From an archaeon (lineage in GTDB: Archaea > Nanobdellota > Nanobdellia > Pacearchaeales > GW2011-AR1), in assembly GCA_018697295.1 (NCBI GenBank), contig JABHTJ010000002.1, forward strand, positions 92,027 through 156,026: 64,000 bases of DNA, written 5' to 3'. Positions 37,375-47,667 of this stretch are shown here, one piece after another. The translations under genes were made by a program, and so were the position numbers. The notes below the pieces were generated by a model, which was given only the letters and a program-made list of their open reading frames with translations, was not told the DNA's origin and did no database searches. Numbering within the stretch: position 1 is the first letter of the stretch; every line of letters begins with the position of its first letter.

Positions 37375-37452
37375 AATTGTCAATTGGTTTAACTTGACAC
37401 CTATTTTGTATTGCGCAGTGATTGCTCTTTGTTCGCAACGGCGCTGACAATT
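37375..37452 (+). repeat. Dispersed structured intergenic element, copy 3 (divergent hairpin 1)
   Basis: AATTGTCA(37375-37382)/TGACAATT(37445-37452); TATTTTGTATTGCG core; GCGCAGT(37413-37419)/ACGGCGC(37438-37444). Confidence 0.75.
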
Positions 37453-37508
37453 CCTTATTGTTTTAGTGAATTCTAAAGGTATAAAAACTCTTTTTTCTCT
37501 TCGTTTTG

Positions 37509-37922
37509 ATGTCTTATGAATATTTAGATCATGTGGCTGATGTAGAGTTTAAGGCTCGAGGTCATACTCTTAAAGATTTGTTTTTCTCTGCAGCTGATGC
37601 ACTTAATGATACGATTCGTGGAGAGATTGTGATTTTAGAAACTACTGAGAAAAATTTATCTGTTGTTGGAAAAAATTTAGAAGAGCTTTTGCATAATTTT
37701 TTAGAAGAATTTTTGTATTTGCTTGATGCGGATAACTTTTTGGTTTCAAAGATTACTGAATTTGAAATTGACGAAGAATTGAAAACGATTAATGCAAAAA
37801 TTGTTGGAGATGATGCAAAGAATTATGTTTTTACGAATGATGTGAAGGCGATAACTTACAATGAAATGTTTGTTCGAAAAGAAGGTGTTGGATGGGCTTG
37901 TCAAGTTGTTTTGGATGTTTAG
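37509..37922 (+). CDS. Archease
   Basis: YEYLDHVADVEFKARGHTLKDLFFSAADALNDTI...VFTNDVKAITYNEMFVRK. Confidence 0.92.
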   Translation: MSYEYLDHVADVEFKARGHTLKDLFFSAADALNDTIRGEIVILETTEKNLSVVGKNLEELLHNFLEEFLYLLDADNFLVSKITEFEIDEELKTINAKIVGDDAKNYVFTNDVKAITYNEMFVRKEGVGWACQVVLDV

Positions 37923-37976
37923 ACATTAGTATAAATTCACCATAATATTTATAAAGGATTGATTACTTATTTCGAT

Positions 37977-38576
37977 ATGAAAAAAGTGGTTATAGGATTT
38001 GCTTTCTTATTCTTATTGGTTGGAATTTTTAGTTTATCTACAGTTACTGCTGGGTTTTTCGGAAATTTATTTGGTAGTGGTCAGGATGCACAACAAAGTC
38101 CTGAGAAAGCAAATATGGATACTGAGACTTCTGCTTTTTTTGAAGAATTTAAGGAGGCGTTAACTAAGGATGATGCTGCTTCCAAGATTTCGGAGGATTC
38201 TTTAGATGTTCTTATGAGGGCTTCTACATTAGGTGCTGATGGTGCAATTATTGAAGATTCAAAAGTTCGTCGTGGTGTGGATGGTAGTTTCGTTTCAGTT
38301 GAAGAATATTTAGAAGAAATTAAGGATGAGCCGGTTGAGATTGTTGAGGGTGGAATAAAAACTCCTGAAGTTGCTGCAGAAGAATTAAAAAAGAAAGTAC
38401 TTCCAACGATTACTGAAGATACTTCTTTGGAAGAGTTAGTCGTTGCTCAAGAAGAAATTCTTGCAGATGCTAACATTGATCCAACGGAAAATGTTGGTTC
38501 TTTTCAAAACTTGGATGATGAAGATTCTGGAGACGGATTTATATCGTGGATAAAGAGGCTATTCCAATGGAATTAA
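37977..38576 (+). CDS. Secreted hypothetical protein
   Basis: N-terminal signal-like helix MKKVVIGFAFLFLLVGIFSLSTVTAGF. Confidence 0.65.
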   Translation: MKKVVIGFAFLFLLVGIFSLSTVTAGFFGNLFGSGQDAQQSPEKANMDTETSAFFEEFKEALTKDDAASKISEDSLDVLMRASTLGADGAIIEDSKVRRGVDGSFVSVEEYLEEIKDEPVEIVEGGIKTPEVAAEELKKKVLPTITEDTSLEELVVAQEEILADANIDPTENVGSFQNLDDEDSGDGFISWIKRLFQWN

Positions 38577-40561
38577 AATATTTTGTCTTATTAATTGGCG
38601 CTATGCTTAGTTTTAGTTTGGTAACTGCAGCAGATTTAACTGTTAGCGGAGATTTAACTGTTGGTTCTACCCCTATTGTAAGTATTGATCGTGGCACTAG
38701 TGTGAATGCTCGTCTTTTACAGTCTCCTACGCTTCAAATACCTCCGAGAGTTTTAGGAAATTTGGGAACTCTTTATTTGAAGAGAAATACGATTGGCTTT
38801 CTTCCTCAAAGTGCGACCACTAATTGGGGCGGAGGAAGCACAATTACTGATGTTGAAGTTTATCTTGATCCATTAAAATATTCTGTTGGAGACGTTATGT
38901 ATTTCCAAGGATTAAAGATTGGGCCTTGGTTAGTTTTAGAAGGATTAACAAATGATTATGTAAGTATTACCGTTGCTGGTACTGTGGTTCCGGGTGTTCC
39001 CCAAAATGTTGTTGCAAGTGATGGTAATGAACAAATTAAGATTACTTGGAATGCCCTTGCTCCTGCCCCAGAATATTATTATGTTTATCGGCGTTTGAAT
39101 TCGGCGCAAAATTGGGAAAATATTGGAGAAACGATAAAGGATGAAACTTATTTTACTGACACTGAAGCTACACTTGGACAATCTTTTGAGTATGCAGTTA
39201 TAGCTAAGGGGAATTCGCAGTTAAGTAATGTTGATATTGGAAGTGTCAGTTCAACTAAGGGAATGAAATGGAGTCATAAGTATCATATGTTTATTGATCC
39301 TTTTGAGATTGGAGATAGTGGTTCTAAATTATTTGCAAATTCATTTAGCACTTTCTGGGTAGAATCATTCTTATTTTCCACAACTGATTCAAATCCTCCA
39401 ACACCAATTTTTACAGTTAATAATTATCCTCCGACGATGCACAATTTTATGGGGCGTGGAGTTGCAGCACGATATGCCGGTGTATATGCAAATCCTACTA
39501 TGGCTGACTATCCAAATAGTGGTTATGGCCAGTATAGTGCAAATTTTCGCCGATATGATGGTTCGTCAAATAATCCTACTTTTGAATATATCTCTCCAGA
39601 CGCAACACTTTGTTGTAATGGTCAACCTCAAACTGAAGGAGCATGGGTAAGTGATGATGGAAGCAAAATTATTTCTTTTATGCCGACTACGAATTCAAAA
39701 ACGAGATTAGTAACTTTTGATTCAACAGGAGCTATAACTAAAGATCATACCTTTGATTTTAAGGTTGTTGGATGGTGGCCTAATTATGCATTTTCTGGAG
39801 ATGGTTCTCATGTCGCACTTGGAAATTCTCCAAATTATTGGAATATGAAATTAGTGAATACTAATACTGGCGCTATTGTACTTGATAAATCAATTACTTC
39901 CGGATATATTTATGATGTTTCTCTAGATTATGCTGGTTCGCGAATGGCCGTAGCGCTCGGAGGAGATTCTTCTTCTACTGCAGTTCGTGTATATGAAACT
40001 CCTTTTGCTAGTTCAAATGAATATGATTTATTCATTCCTACAAGTCATCCTTTACTAACTCAACATCAAGGACAAGTCTCACTCAGTGATGATGGGACAA
40101 AATTAGCTTATGCTTATTCTGGAGTGTTTGTAACTGGTGCAAAGCGAGGAGGAGTTCTTTTATGGGATATTACTAATCTTCAAAATCCTATCTTGCTAGT
40201 GGATAATACGTTTGAAACTAATCCTGTTACTGCAATTTTATATCATCAATGGATTGATGAGCTTGCCATTTCTGCAGATGGAAATCGGTTTGTTGTTGGT
40301 CTTTGGGGAGACGGAACTTCTGAGAGTTCTAATGTTCGAGTTTTCGAATCTGGAATAAATGATCCTATCGCAGAATTTAATACTCCAATTGTAGATAAGC
40401 CAAACTCTTGGATGAATGGAGTACAAGTTAATAAAGTAACAACAACTGTGCATCATGTTGATATTTCTCCTGATGGAACACGTATTGCTGCAGGAATAAA
40501 GGGTAGTCACGCGAACACATTGGGTGGGTTTAAGGAAGTTAATGTTTATCACGTTGCTTAA
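38567..40561 (+). CDS. Secreted protein with fibronectin III-like and beta-propeller domains
   Basis: Signal peptide; PGVPQNVVASDGNEQIKITWNALAPAPEYYYVYRR (FN3-like); repeated SxDGxxxA blades (AISADGNRFVVGLWGDG, DISPDGTRIAAGI). Confidence 0.75.
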   Translation: MELKYFVLLIGAMLSFSLVTAADLTVSGDLTVGSTPIVSIDRGTSVNARLLQSPTLQIPPRVLGNLGTLYLKRNTIGFLPQSATTNWGGGSTITDVEVYLDPLKYSVGDVMYFQGLKIGPWLVLEGLTNDYVSITVAGTVVPGVPQNVVASDGNEQIKITWNALAPAPEYYYVYRRLNSAQNWENIGETIKDETYFTDTEATLGQSFEYAVIAKGNSQLSNVDIGSVSSTKGMKWSHKYHMFIDPFEIGDSGSKLFANSFSTFWVESFLFSTTDSNPPTPIFTVNNYPPTMHNFMGRGVAARYAGVYANPTMADYPNSGYGQYSANFRRYDGSSNNPTFEYISPDATLCCNGQPQTEGAWVSDDGSKIISFMPTTNSKTRLVTFDSTGAITKDHTFDFKVVGWWPNYAFSGDGSHVALGNSPNYWNMKLVNTNTGAIVLDKSITSGYIYDVSLDYAGSRMAVALGGDSSSTAVRVYETPFASSNEYDLFIPTSHPLLTQHQGQVSLSDDGTKLAYAYSGVFVTGAKRGGVLLWDITNLQNPILLVDNTFETNPVTAILYHQWIDELAISADGNRFVVGLWGDGTSESSNVRVFESGINDPIAEFNTPIVDKPNSWMNGVQVNKVTTTVHHVDISPDGTRIAAGIKGSHANTLGGFKEVNVYHVA

Positions 40562-40613
40562 TCTTTAGAACAAAAACCATAACTTCTAAAAACTAATTTT
40601 CTTATTTTTGTTT

Positions 40614-42026
40614 ATGGAATTTACGAAGATAAATGATTTTGAATGGGAACTTGAAGCAGTAGAGGGTATGGGAGTTCCCGGAAAGATTTTTGCAAGTGAA
40701 GAGCTTCTTAATCAGATTAAGGAAGGAAAAAGTATTGAACAGATTCGAAATGTTGCGCGGTTGCCAGGAATTTTACAATCTTCGATTGCAATGCCAGATG
40801 CACATCAAGGATACGGTTTTAGTATTGGTGGTGTCGCTGCATTTGACATTGATAATGGCGTTATTAGCCCTGGTGGCGTCGGATATGATATTAATTGTTC
40901 TGTTAGACTCTTGAAAACAAATCTTGTTAGGAGCGATTTAAATGGCTGTGAGCGAGAAATTGTGAAGTCTTTGTTTGCTGCAGTTCCGAGCGGTGTTGGC
41001 CGAGGAGGGACATTTTCTTTGAATCTAAAAGATCTTGACGAAATTCTTATTGATGGGGCTTCTTGGATGGTTGAGAAAGGATATGGGACTTCTCAGGATT
41101 TAGAATTTATCGAAGAGAATGGTTGTATGAAATGTGCAGGTTCAAAAGTAGTTAGTCAGCGGGCAAAAGGTCGCGGAATTAACCAAATGGGGACACTAGG
41201 GGCAGGAAATCATTTTTTAGATGTTTTAATTGTTGACGAAATTTTTGATTTAGAAACGGCAAAAGTTTACGGACTTGAAAAAGACCAAGTTGTTATTATG
41301 GTTCATTGCGGTTCTCGAGGACTGGGCCATCAAGTTGCATCTGACTATATTTCCTTGATGGAAAAAGAATATGGCTATCCAGAATATGATCGTGAACTTG
41401 TTCATGCGCCAATTACTTCAAAACTTGGTAAACAATATTATTCTGCTATGGCGGCAGCGGCAAATTTTGCATTTGCGAATAAACAATTAATTACTCATTA
41501 TATTCGGGAAGATATGAAGAAATTTTTTCCAGAGTTTGAGGCAGAAGTTGTTTATGATATTTGCCACAACATTGCAAAATTTGAAACACATAAAATTGAT
41601 GGGAACAAGCGAGAAGTTTTAGTTATGCGAAAAGGAGCTACTCGTTCATTTGGTCCAGATAGGGAGGAGATTCCAAAAAAATATTCGAAAGTTGGACAAC
41701 CAATTTTTATTCCTGGGAGCATGGGAACTGCAAGCTATGTATTGGCTGGAACTAATGAATCTGAAAAACTTTCTTTTGCGAGTACTGCTCATGGTGCTGG
41801 AAGAATTAAAAGTCGAAGTGCAATAAAACGAGAAATTACTTTTGAAGAAGCTAAAAAAAATATGGAAGACTTGGGTGTTTATGTTGAATCTGGAAGTCAT
41901 AAGGGGATGATTGAAGAATCTCCGTCGTCGTATAAGGATGTTGATGAAGTTGTTCGTGTAAGTGATAGTGTTGGAATTGGAAGAAAAGTTGCACGGTTAA
42001 TGCCCTTGTTGGTTGTTGTTGGTTAA
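40614..42026 (+). CDS. rtcB: RNA-splicing ligase RtcB
   Basis: MPDAHQGYGFSIGGVAAFD...SPGGVGYDINCSVRLL...GTLGAGNHFLDV...HCGSRGLGHQV...HGAGRIKSRS. Confidence 0.95.
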   Translation: MEFTKINDFEWELEAVEGMGVPGKIFASEELLNQIKEGKSIEQIRNVARLPGILQSSIAMPDAHQGYGFSIGGVAAFDIDNGVISPGGVGYDINCSVRLLKTNLVRSDLNGCEREIVKSLFAAVPSGVGRGGTFSLNLKDLDEILIDGASWMVEKGYGTSQDLEFIEENGCMKCAGSKVVSQRAKGRGINQMGTLGAGNHFLDVLIVDEIFDLETAKVYGLEKDQVVIMVHCGSRGLGHQVASDYISLMEKEYGYPEYDRELVHAPITSKLGKQYYSAMAAAANFAFANKQLITHYIREDMKKFFPEFEAEVVYDICHNIAKFETHKIDGNKREVLVMRKGATRSFGPDREEIPKKYSKVGQPIFIPGSMGTASYVLAGTNESEKLSFASTAHGAGRIKSRSAIKREITFEEAKKNMEDLGVYVESGSHKGMIEESPSSYKDVDEVVRVSDSVGIGRKVARLMPLLVVVG

Positions 42027-42132
42027 TTATTTCTTTTTGAGGATTGATACTTGATAAAGAATTTCTCACGTACAAAAGTACGTTTCTAAATTTTTTACCT
42101 TCGTCTAAATCTCACAAAAATAAAAATTAAGA
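42023..42132. repeat. Imperfect long palindrome, family with GTACAAAAGTAC core, copy 1
   Basis: ACGTAC-aaaa-GTACGT centre (42068-42083) flanked by inverted A/T-rich arms. Confidence 0.55.
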
Positions 42133-42137
42133 ATAAT

Positions 42138-42683
42138 TTATTTTTTCTTTTTCTTAGTAATCTCCTCTTCCTTCTTCCTTCCTTTTCTAATTAATATTGT
42201 GATTAAAAATATTGAAAAGATTATAATCACTCCTGCAAAAATTCCTACAGATATTTTATTTGTCGAGATTTTATCGCTCTTTGGTGAGCTTGTTAACTTT
42301 TGGAATACTATTTTTGCTAAAACTTCAGATTCATTATCATTACTTTTTATTGTTTCTATTAGAGTTATAGCAACATCATTTGTTTTATTTGTATCAAGAT
42401 TTATCGTCGATGTTTTTTCTAACGAGGTAGTTATGTAATCATTTGTCTTTTCGATGACAAGAGTTATTGCCTCTTCATTAATTTTATTGATGCTGATTGA
42501 AAATTCTTCTCCATCGCTTGTGATGTTAATTCTATCTTCTTGGCCGATTATTGTTTCTTGAGGGTCCTGCATGTCTAAATCTACATTTATTGTTTGTGCT
42601 GTTGCATATTGCATAAAAAAAACCATCGTGAAAAAGATTGCTGTTATGATAATTATTTTTTCAAAACTCTTTTTTTGGTACAT
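42138..42683 (-). CDS. Membrane-anchored secreted hypothetical protein
   Basis: N-terminal signal/TM and C-terminal TM followed by Lys-rich tail. Confidence 0.65.
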   Translation of the reverse strand: MYQKKSFEKIIIITAIFFTMVFFMQYATAQTINVDLDMQDPQETIIGQEDRINITSDGEEFSISINKINEEAITLVIEKTNDYITTSLEKTSTINLDTNKTNDVAITLIETIKSNDNESEVLAKIVFQKLTSSPKSDKISTNKISVGIFAGVIIIFSIFLITILIRKGRKKEEEITKKKKK

Positions 42684-42776
42684 TTTTTTATAACTTTCTC
42701 GAGATTTATATACATTTCGTCAGCTATTTTTTTGTGAAAAAGATTTATAAAGTTTAGAATACATTTAATTTGGAAA

Positions 42777-43691
42777 ATGAGGTCAGAATATATTGTCTTT
42801 GGGGTGTTGATACTTTTAGTTTATTCTCTTACTGGTGTGTTCGCCGCGAATACTATTACTTCAGAATTTTCGGTTGAAGGATGTACTGACGGTGATGTTG
42901 ATTTAGCTATTGGGGAATGTTCTCGTGAAGGATATGATTTTTGTGCGGATGGTGGTGTGATGCAAGGTACTATTCAGATAGCTGACGCTTGCGATTTTGG
43001 TGATGTTGATGTTGATGGTTATCCTCCGAATGAGGGGACTCCTCAATGTTGTCCTTCTGGATATCTTTGTGATGAAAATGGGGATATGAAATGTGGTCAA
43101 AGAGATTTCACTTGTTCAGGTTATACAGATATTGGAAGTTGTGAGGCAACTGCTTGTTTTTGGATCGAGGATGGTGGAAGCGGACTTTGTGTGAATACCC
43201 CTCTTGATTTTAGTTGTAGTGCTTATCAAACTCAAATTGAGTGTACGGAAGACTTCTCTAACCTTGGAAGAATTGGCTTTGGAACCGAAATTGCAGGAGA
43301 TTATTTTACTGATCAAGCAAATAATGGTCCTGGCGATGGTTTTGTGGCTCCACGGGGGAATTTTCTTTGTGAATGGAATCTTGGAGAATGCAAGTTGCGA
43401 TATGATATTACTGAGGACATTTCTTTAAATCCAAATCCTGCTCCCGAATTTTCTTGTTATAAGAATTTTACTGCAGGTTTTTGTGATGGGGGAAGCCAAG
43501 AGCTTCGTTGGACTGCAGAGGTTTTCAATGGTGGTGGTGTCCCAGCCCTAGTTACTAATGCTCAATGTGAGGATGGTGTAGATACTCGAAGCTGTGGGGA
43601 TCCTGTTGTTCGACTTCCAGGTTTTAGCTTGTTTGCGCTTCTTGCTTCTATTGCGATTATAGGATTATTTTATTTTTTCAGGCGAGAATAA
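42777..43691 (+). CDS. Cys-rich surface protein with C-terminal PGF-CTERM-like sorting signal
   Basis: Signal peptide; many Cys; C-terminus LPGFSLFALLASIAIIGLFYFFRRE. Confidence 0.75.
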   Translation: MRSEYIVFGVLILLVYSLTGVFAANTITSEFSVEGCTDGDVDLAIGECSREGYDFCADGGVMQGTIQIADACDFGDVDVDGYPPNEGTPQCCPSGYLCDENGDMKCGQRDFTCSGYTDIGSCEATACFWIEDGGSGLCVNTPLDFSCSAYQTQIECTEDFSNLGRIGFGTEIAGDYFTDQANNGPGDGFVAPRGNFLCEWNLGECKLRYDITEDISLNPNPAPEFSCYKNFTAGFCDGGSQELRWTAEVFNGGGVPALVTNAQCEDGVDTRSCGDPVVRLPGFSLFALLASIAIIGLFYFFRRE

Positions 43692-43721
43692 TTTTATAAA
43701 GATGAAAATCTATTTTGTTTT

Positions 43722-46553
43722 ATGAAAAAAGCGGTGATGTTTGGATTGTTATTGTTCGTGTTAGTTGCGAGTTTTGTCGCAGCTTCATTTACTGTTAACG
43801 ATTATTCTTTTGGTGGAAGTTTTTCTCCTTATGAAAACATTACTGGGACTTTGGATATTTCTATTGATTCCGGAAGTTTTATTTCGAAAGTTACTTCAAG
43901 TGATGACGAAGAAATTTTATTGGGAGATTTTTTAGATAATGATTTTGCAGACTATGATTGTACGCCACAAGACTGTTCTTCAGACTATAGTTCTAGTTCT
44001 CCTCAAACTCAAAAAGCGGTTTCAATGACTTCTGGAGAAAGTTCTTATCTTGGTTTTGTATTGGATGGAACAGGAGTTATAGTTCATGATATTGATTTTA
44101 ATATTTCTAGTGATTTTGCTCGAGCGTTAGAAATTCCACTTTCTCTTACCTTTTTTGAAAATGATCTATGGGAGTTTACTACTTTTTCTGATGAATATTC
44201 TCCGAAAAATTATGGTTGTTATGATCCCTCCAATGCTGCTGCAGGTCATTTGATTAGTTATTCTGAATATTGTGAGGTTATTGAAATTCCAGTTACAAGT
44301 TCTATTAAAATGGGGGTGATTGTTGACGTAAATGGTGAGACTAAAGATCTAAAGATGTCTTTATATCCAGGAGATGTTGGTTTTGAAATTGATAGCTGTA
44401 CAATTAATCCTTCTTCTTTGCAATCTGAATGTATTGTTGATGCACCTGCAGGAAATACTTTTAATGAGGGGACATATCATGTTTGTGTGAGTGCTCCTAG
44501 TCCTCCAACTAGCTATAAGATTTTTGAAGAAACTACTGGCGACGTTTGCGGATTTATTTTATCAAACGGTGCTCAAAATAGTGTTATTGATTATGGGGTC
44601 TTTGCACAATCTGCTTATTACGAGGCTGCTGATGGTTTTTTAAATTCTTCCACTATTGATTTTACAGCCCTTTCCATAACTGCAGACGATTATATTGAGA
44701 ACAAATATAATCGTGATTGTTCAAATTCTTGTATCTTGCCAATCGAACTATTTGGTGTTTCTCAGGAATTTGTTATGGATCAAATTACTCTTACTTATTT
44801 TGACGGTCTTGGAGATACTAGCTTGGATGTTGTTTCTGATGTAGATATAGCCCCTGCAACTGTTGATTTTGAAGGAATTTTAGATCTTTCTAAAACTGGA
44901 TTTAGTATTGAAGAGAGTGGGAATTATTCTCTTTATTTGGATGGTGAACAACTTTTTGAAGAATATGTTTCTTTATTATCTGTGCCTTTTGTTAGTGGTC
45001 TTAGTCCTCTTAGTGCGCCTGCAGGAATTGAAGTTTTGTTTGCTGTTCAAGATTATTATACCGGCAATGAAACTGTGGAGTATGTTTGGGATTTTGGAGA
45101 TAGTACGACTTTTGTAACTTCTAATACTTCTGCTTCGCATACTTATGACATCATACAAAATTACACTGTTGAAATAACTGCTCGAATTCCTAGTGGCTTG
45201 GAGTCTACTTCTAGTTTTATCGTCTATACTGTTAGTCCTGAAACTGCAGTTAATACTACTCTTGCTCAAAAGAATCTTTATTTAGAGGGTTTTTCTGACG
45301 AGCTTAGTTCTCTTGATCCTTGGGTTGAAGAGAAAATTCGGGCTGATTCTTCTTACGATTCTTTTGTAAGTGATCTTGAATCTTTAGAATCTATTTTTAG
45401 CAATTATACAACTGAGGCTGAATTGATTAGTCTTGCAAAAGATGTATATGATTTAGACATTCCTATGAGTCTTGAATCTGATAATCTTTTTGATTTGGGA
45501 CTTGAGACTAATGTTAATTCCTTTAATCCAAGTGCCGTCGCTGAGGTTGAAGATTTTGCCTTGCAAAATGTGGAAGCTTACAAGGAAGTTATGCTTAATT
45601 GGCAAAATGCAAATACTAATTCGCAAATTTCTTCAAAAGATTATTCCATTTTATTTTCTTCTGGAAATAGCGAGCCTATAGCCAAATCCTATATTGTTGA
45701 CATTTCGTCCCTTGATAGCGAGATGAGCCATATTGTTCTTGGACCTTTTAATTCAGAAGTTTCTATTCAAAATTCAGATTATGTTCTTACTAGCGATGGT
45801 TCATATGTTTTTGAACTCGAGGGGCGTGGACAGCAAACGATTACTCTTTATTCTGCGAGTTCTGAGGATATTCTTGTCTTTGTTTCTCCCGAATTAAGTA
45901 CTCTTGTTATTGAAGGTGGTGTTGATGAGACTTGTAATTTTAATTTAGTTTGTGAAAGTGAAAAAGGTGAGAATTCAAAAACTTGTCGAAATGATTGTGC
46001 ACCAACACAGAGAATAATGTTTTTCTCTATCGCTGCTATTTCATTTGTTCTCTTATTGTATATTTTTCTTGCTTGGTGGTATGAGAGAAATTATGAAAAT
46101 CATTTATTCAAAGATCGTCGACAGCTGTATAATCTTTTGATGTTTGTAACTCATGCTCGCTCGAATAATGTAACTGAAAAAGATATTAGCTCTGCTCTTA
46201 AAAAACAGGGTTGGTCGAGTGAGAGAATTACGTATGTTTTGAAAAAATCTGAAGGTAAACGGACTGGACTGCCCCAAGTTTTTTTAATTACATGGATTTT
46301 TTTATATCTTCGGAAAAGAAAAGTCAAGAAGTTACCTGATTCTTCTCAGGCTCTCGCTGTCCCTCGACAAAATGTTGTTAATGGAGTTTCTCTTCAAGCA
46401 AGACCAATTTCAACTCCAAATCAGAATCGTTTTCCGCCAATTAAACGAAACCCCTCTCCTAGGCCTGCTCCGCAAAAGAAATCTGTGACGAAACCTTCTG
46501 ATGCCACTCAAGATTCACAAAAAAATAGGCAAAACATTAATAAATCGGAATAG
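43722..46553 (+). CDS. Large surface protein with PKD domain, TM and cytoplasmic tail
   Basis: YVWDFGDSTTFVTSNTSASHTYDIIQNYTVEIT (PKD); TM FFSIAAISFVLLLYIFLAWWY; basic/Pro-rich tail. Confidence 0.8.
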   Translation: MKKAVMFGLLLFVLVASFVAASFTVNDYSFGGSFSPYENITGTLDISIDSGSFISKVTSSDDEEILLGDFLDNDFADYDCTPQDCSSDYSSSSPQTQKAVSMTSGESSYLGFVLDGTGVIVHDIDFNISSDFARALEIPLSLTFFENDLWEFTTFSDEYSPKNYGCYDPSNAAAGHLISYSEYCEVIEIPVTSSIKMGVIVDVNGETKDLKMSLYPGDVGFEIDSCTINPSSLQSECIVDAPAGNTFNEGTYHVCVSAPSPPTSYKIFEETTGDVCGFILSNGAQNSVIDYGVFAQSAYYEAADGFLNSSTIDFTALSITADDYIENKYNRDCSNSCILPIELFGVSQEFVMDQITLTYFDGLGDTSLDVVSDVDIAPATVDFEGILDLSKTGFSIEESGNYSLYLDGEQLFEEYVSLLSVPFVSGLSPLSAPAGIEVLFAVQDYYTGNETVEYVWDFGDSTTFVTSNTSASHTYDIIQNYTVEITARIPSGLESTSSFIVYTVSPETAVNTTLAQKNLYLEGFSDELSSLDPWVEEKIRADSSYDSFVSDLESLESIFSNYTTEAELISLAKDVYDLDIPMSLESDNLFDLGLETNVNSFNPSAVAEVEDFALQNVEAYKEVMLNWQNANTNSQISSKDYSILFSSGNSEPIAKSYIVDISSLDSEMSHIVLGPFNSEVSIQNSDYVLTSDGSYVFELEGRGQQTITLYSASSEDILVFVSPELSTLVIEGGVDETCNFNLVCESEKGENSKTCRNDCAPTQRIMFFSIAAISFVLLLYIFLAWWYERNYENHLFKDRRQLYNLLMFVTHARSNNVTEKDISSALKKQGWSSERITYVLKKSEGKRTGLPQVFLITWIFLYLRKRKVKKLPDSSQALAVPRQNVVNGVSLQARPISTPNQNRFPPIKRNPSPRPAPQKKSVTKPSDATQDSQKNRQNINKSE

Positions 46554-46565
46554 TTTTTGGAAGTA

Positions 46566-47207
46566 ATGATAAAGATAATTAAGAATTTTGCGCGAAGACT
46601 TTTCTCTAATGTTTTCAAAAAGAAGGGAGAGATTAAGTTAGGATTTTATGGTTCTCCGAATGCAGGGAAGACGAGTCTTGCGAATAAAATTTGTCAGGAT
46701 TGGTTAGGTGAAGATTTGGGAAGTGTTAGTCGTGTGCCGCATGAAACTCGAGAAGTTCAAGTGAAGGAAAAGGTAATTTTGGAGCGAGATGGAAAAAAAA
46801 TAGAATTTAAATTGGTCGACACGCCAGGAATTGCGACAAAGATTGACTTTGAAGATTTTTTGAAATTTGGAATGAATCGTAAACAAGCACAGACTCGAGC
46901 AAAAGAAGCAACACAAGGAATTATTGAGTCGATTAAATGGCTTGATGATATGGATGCAGTAATTATTTTGATTGACTCGACGGTGAATCCTTATTCTCAA
47001 GTAAATATTACTATTATTGGAAATTTGGTTGCGCGTAAAATTCCTATTTTGATTGTTGCAAATAAGATAGATTTAAAAAAATCAGACATTAAGAAGGTAG
47101 AAGGGGCATTTCCTGAATACGATGTTGTGGGAATTTCTGCTAAGAGTGGAAAAAATATAGAAGAGTTTTATGAAGAACTTTTCAAACTAGTAAAAAAAGC
47201 GAAGTGA
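46566..47207 (+). CDS. Era/Der-like small GTPase (archaeal)
   Basis: GFYGSPNAGKTSLANKI...LVDTPGIATK...VANKIDL...ISAKSG. Confidence 0.9.
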   Translation: MIKIIKNFARRLFSNVFKKKGEIKLGFYGSPNAGKTSLANKICQDWLGEDLGSVSRVPHETREVQVKEKVILERDGKKIEFKLVDTPGIATKIDFEDFLKFGMNRKQAQTRAKEATQGIIESIKWLDDMDAVIILIDSTVNPYSQVNITIIGNLVARKIPILIVANKIDLKKSDIKKVEGAFPEYDVVGISAKSGKNIEEFYEELFKLVKKAK

Positions 47208-47626
47208 TGATGGCAAAAAAGGTGAAAAAGAAACAAGTGAAAAAGAAGGATGATTTGACAATTCATTTCATGCCTTATTCTGAAATTGCTCGAGAAGATA
47301 TTCTTGGACGAATTAAGAAGATTATGGGAATTATTTTGCAACAAAAAATAATTATTTTGCAAGGAAAATTAAAACCTGAAGAAGAAACAAGACTTATTGA
47401 GAACTCTATGACGTTGATTGGAAATATTCCAAATTTTGCAGGAATTGAGATTGCAACAATTTCTGGAGAGAATGAACATAAAACTGTTTTTAATCGTCTG
47501 AGACACAACCTTGCACGAATTTTGGTCGGCGAAAAAGATGCGATTACAATTATTGGGCCAGCGACAGTTGTAAAAGAGATTACAAGGAATCCTAAGAAGA
47601 TTGAGTTAATGTTGCAGAAACGATAA
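47207..47626 (+). CDS. DUF2073 family protein
   Basis: HFMPYSEIAREDILGRIKKIMGIILQQKIIILQGKLKPEEETRLIENSM; between GTPase and Zn-ribbon genes. Confidence 0.75.
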   Translation: MMAKKVKKKQVKKKDDLTIHFMPYSEIAREDILGRIKKIMGIILQQKIIILQGKLKPEEETRLIENSMTLIGNIPNFAGIEIATISGENEHKTVFNRLRHNLARILVGEKDAITIIGPATVVKEITRNPKKIELMLQKR

Positions 47627-47667
47627 TTATAGCAAAAATTTATTAACCTCTGATTCTTTAGTAAAAA

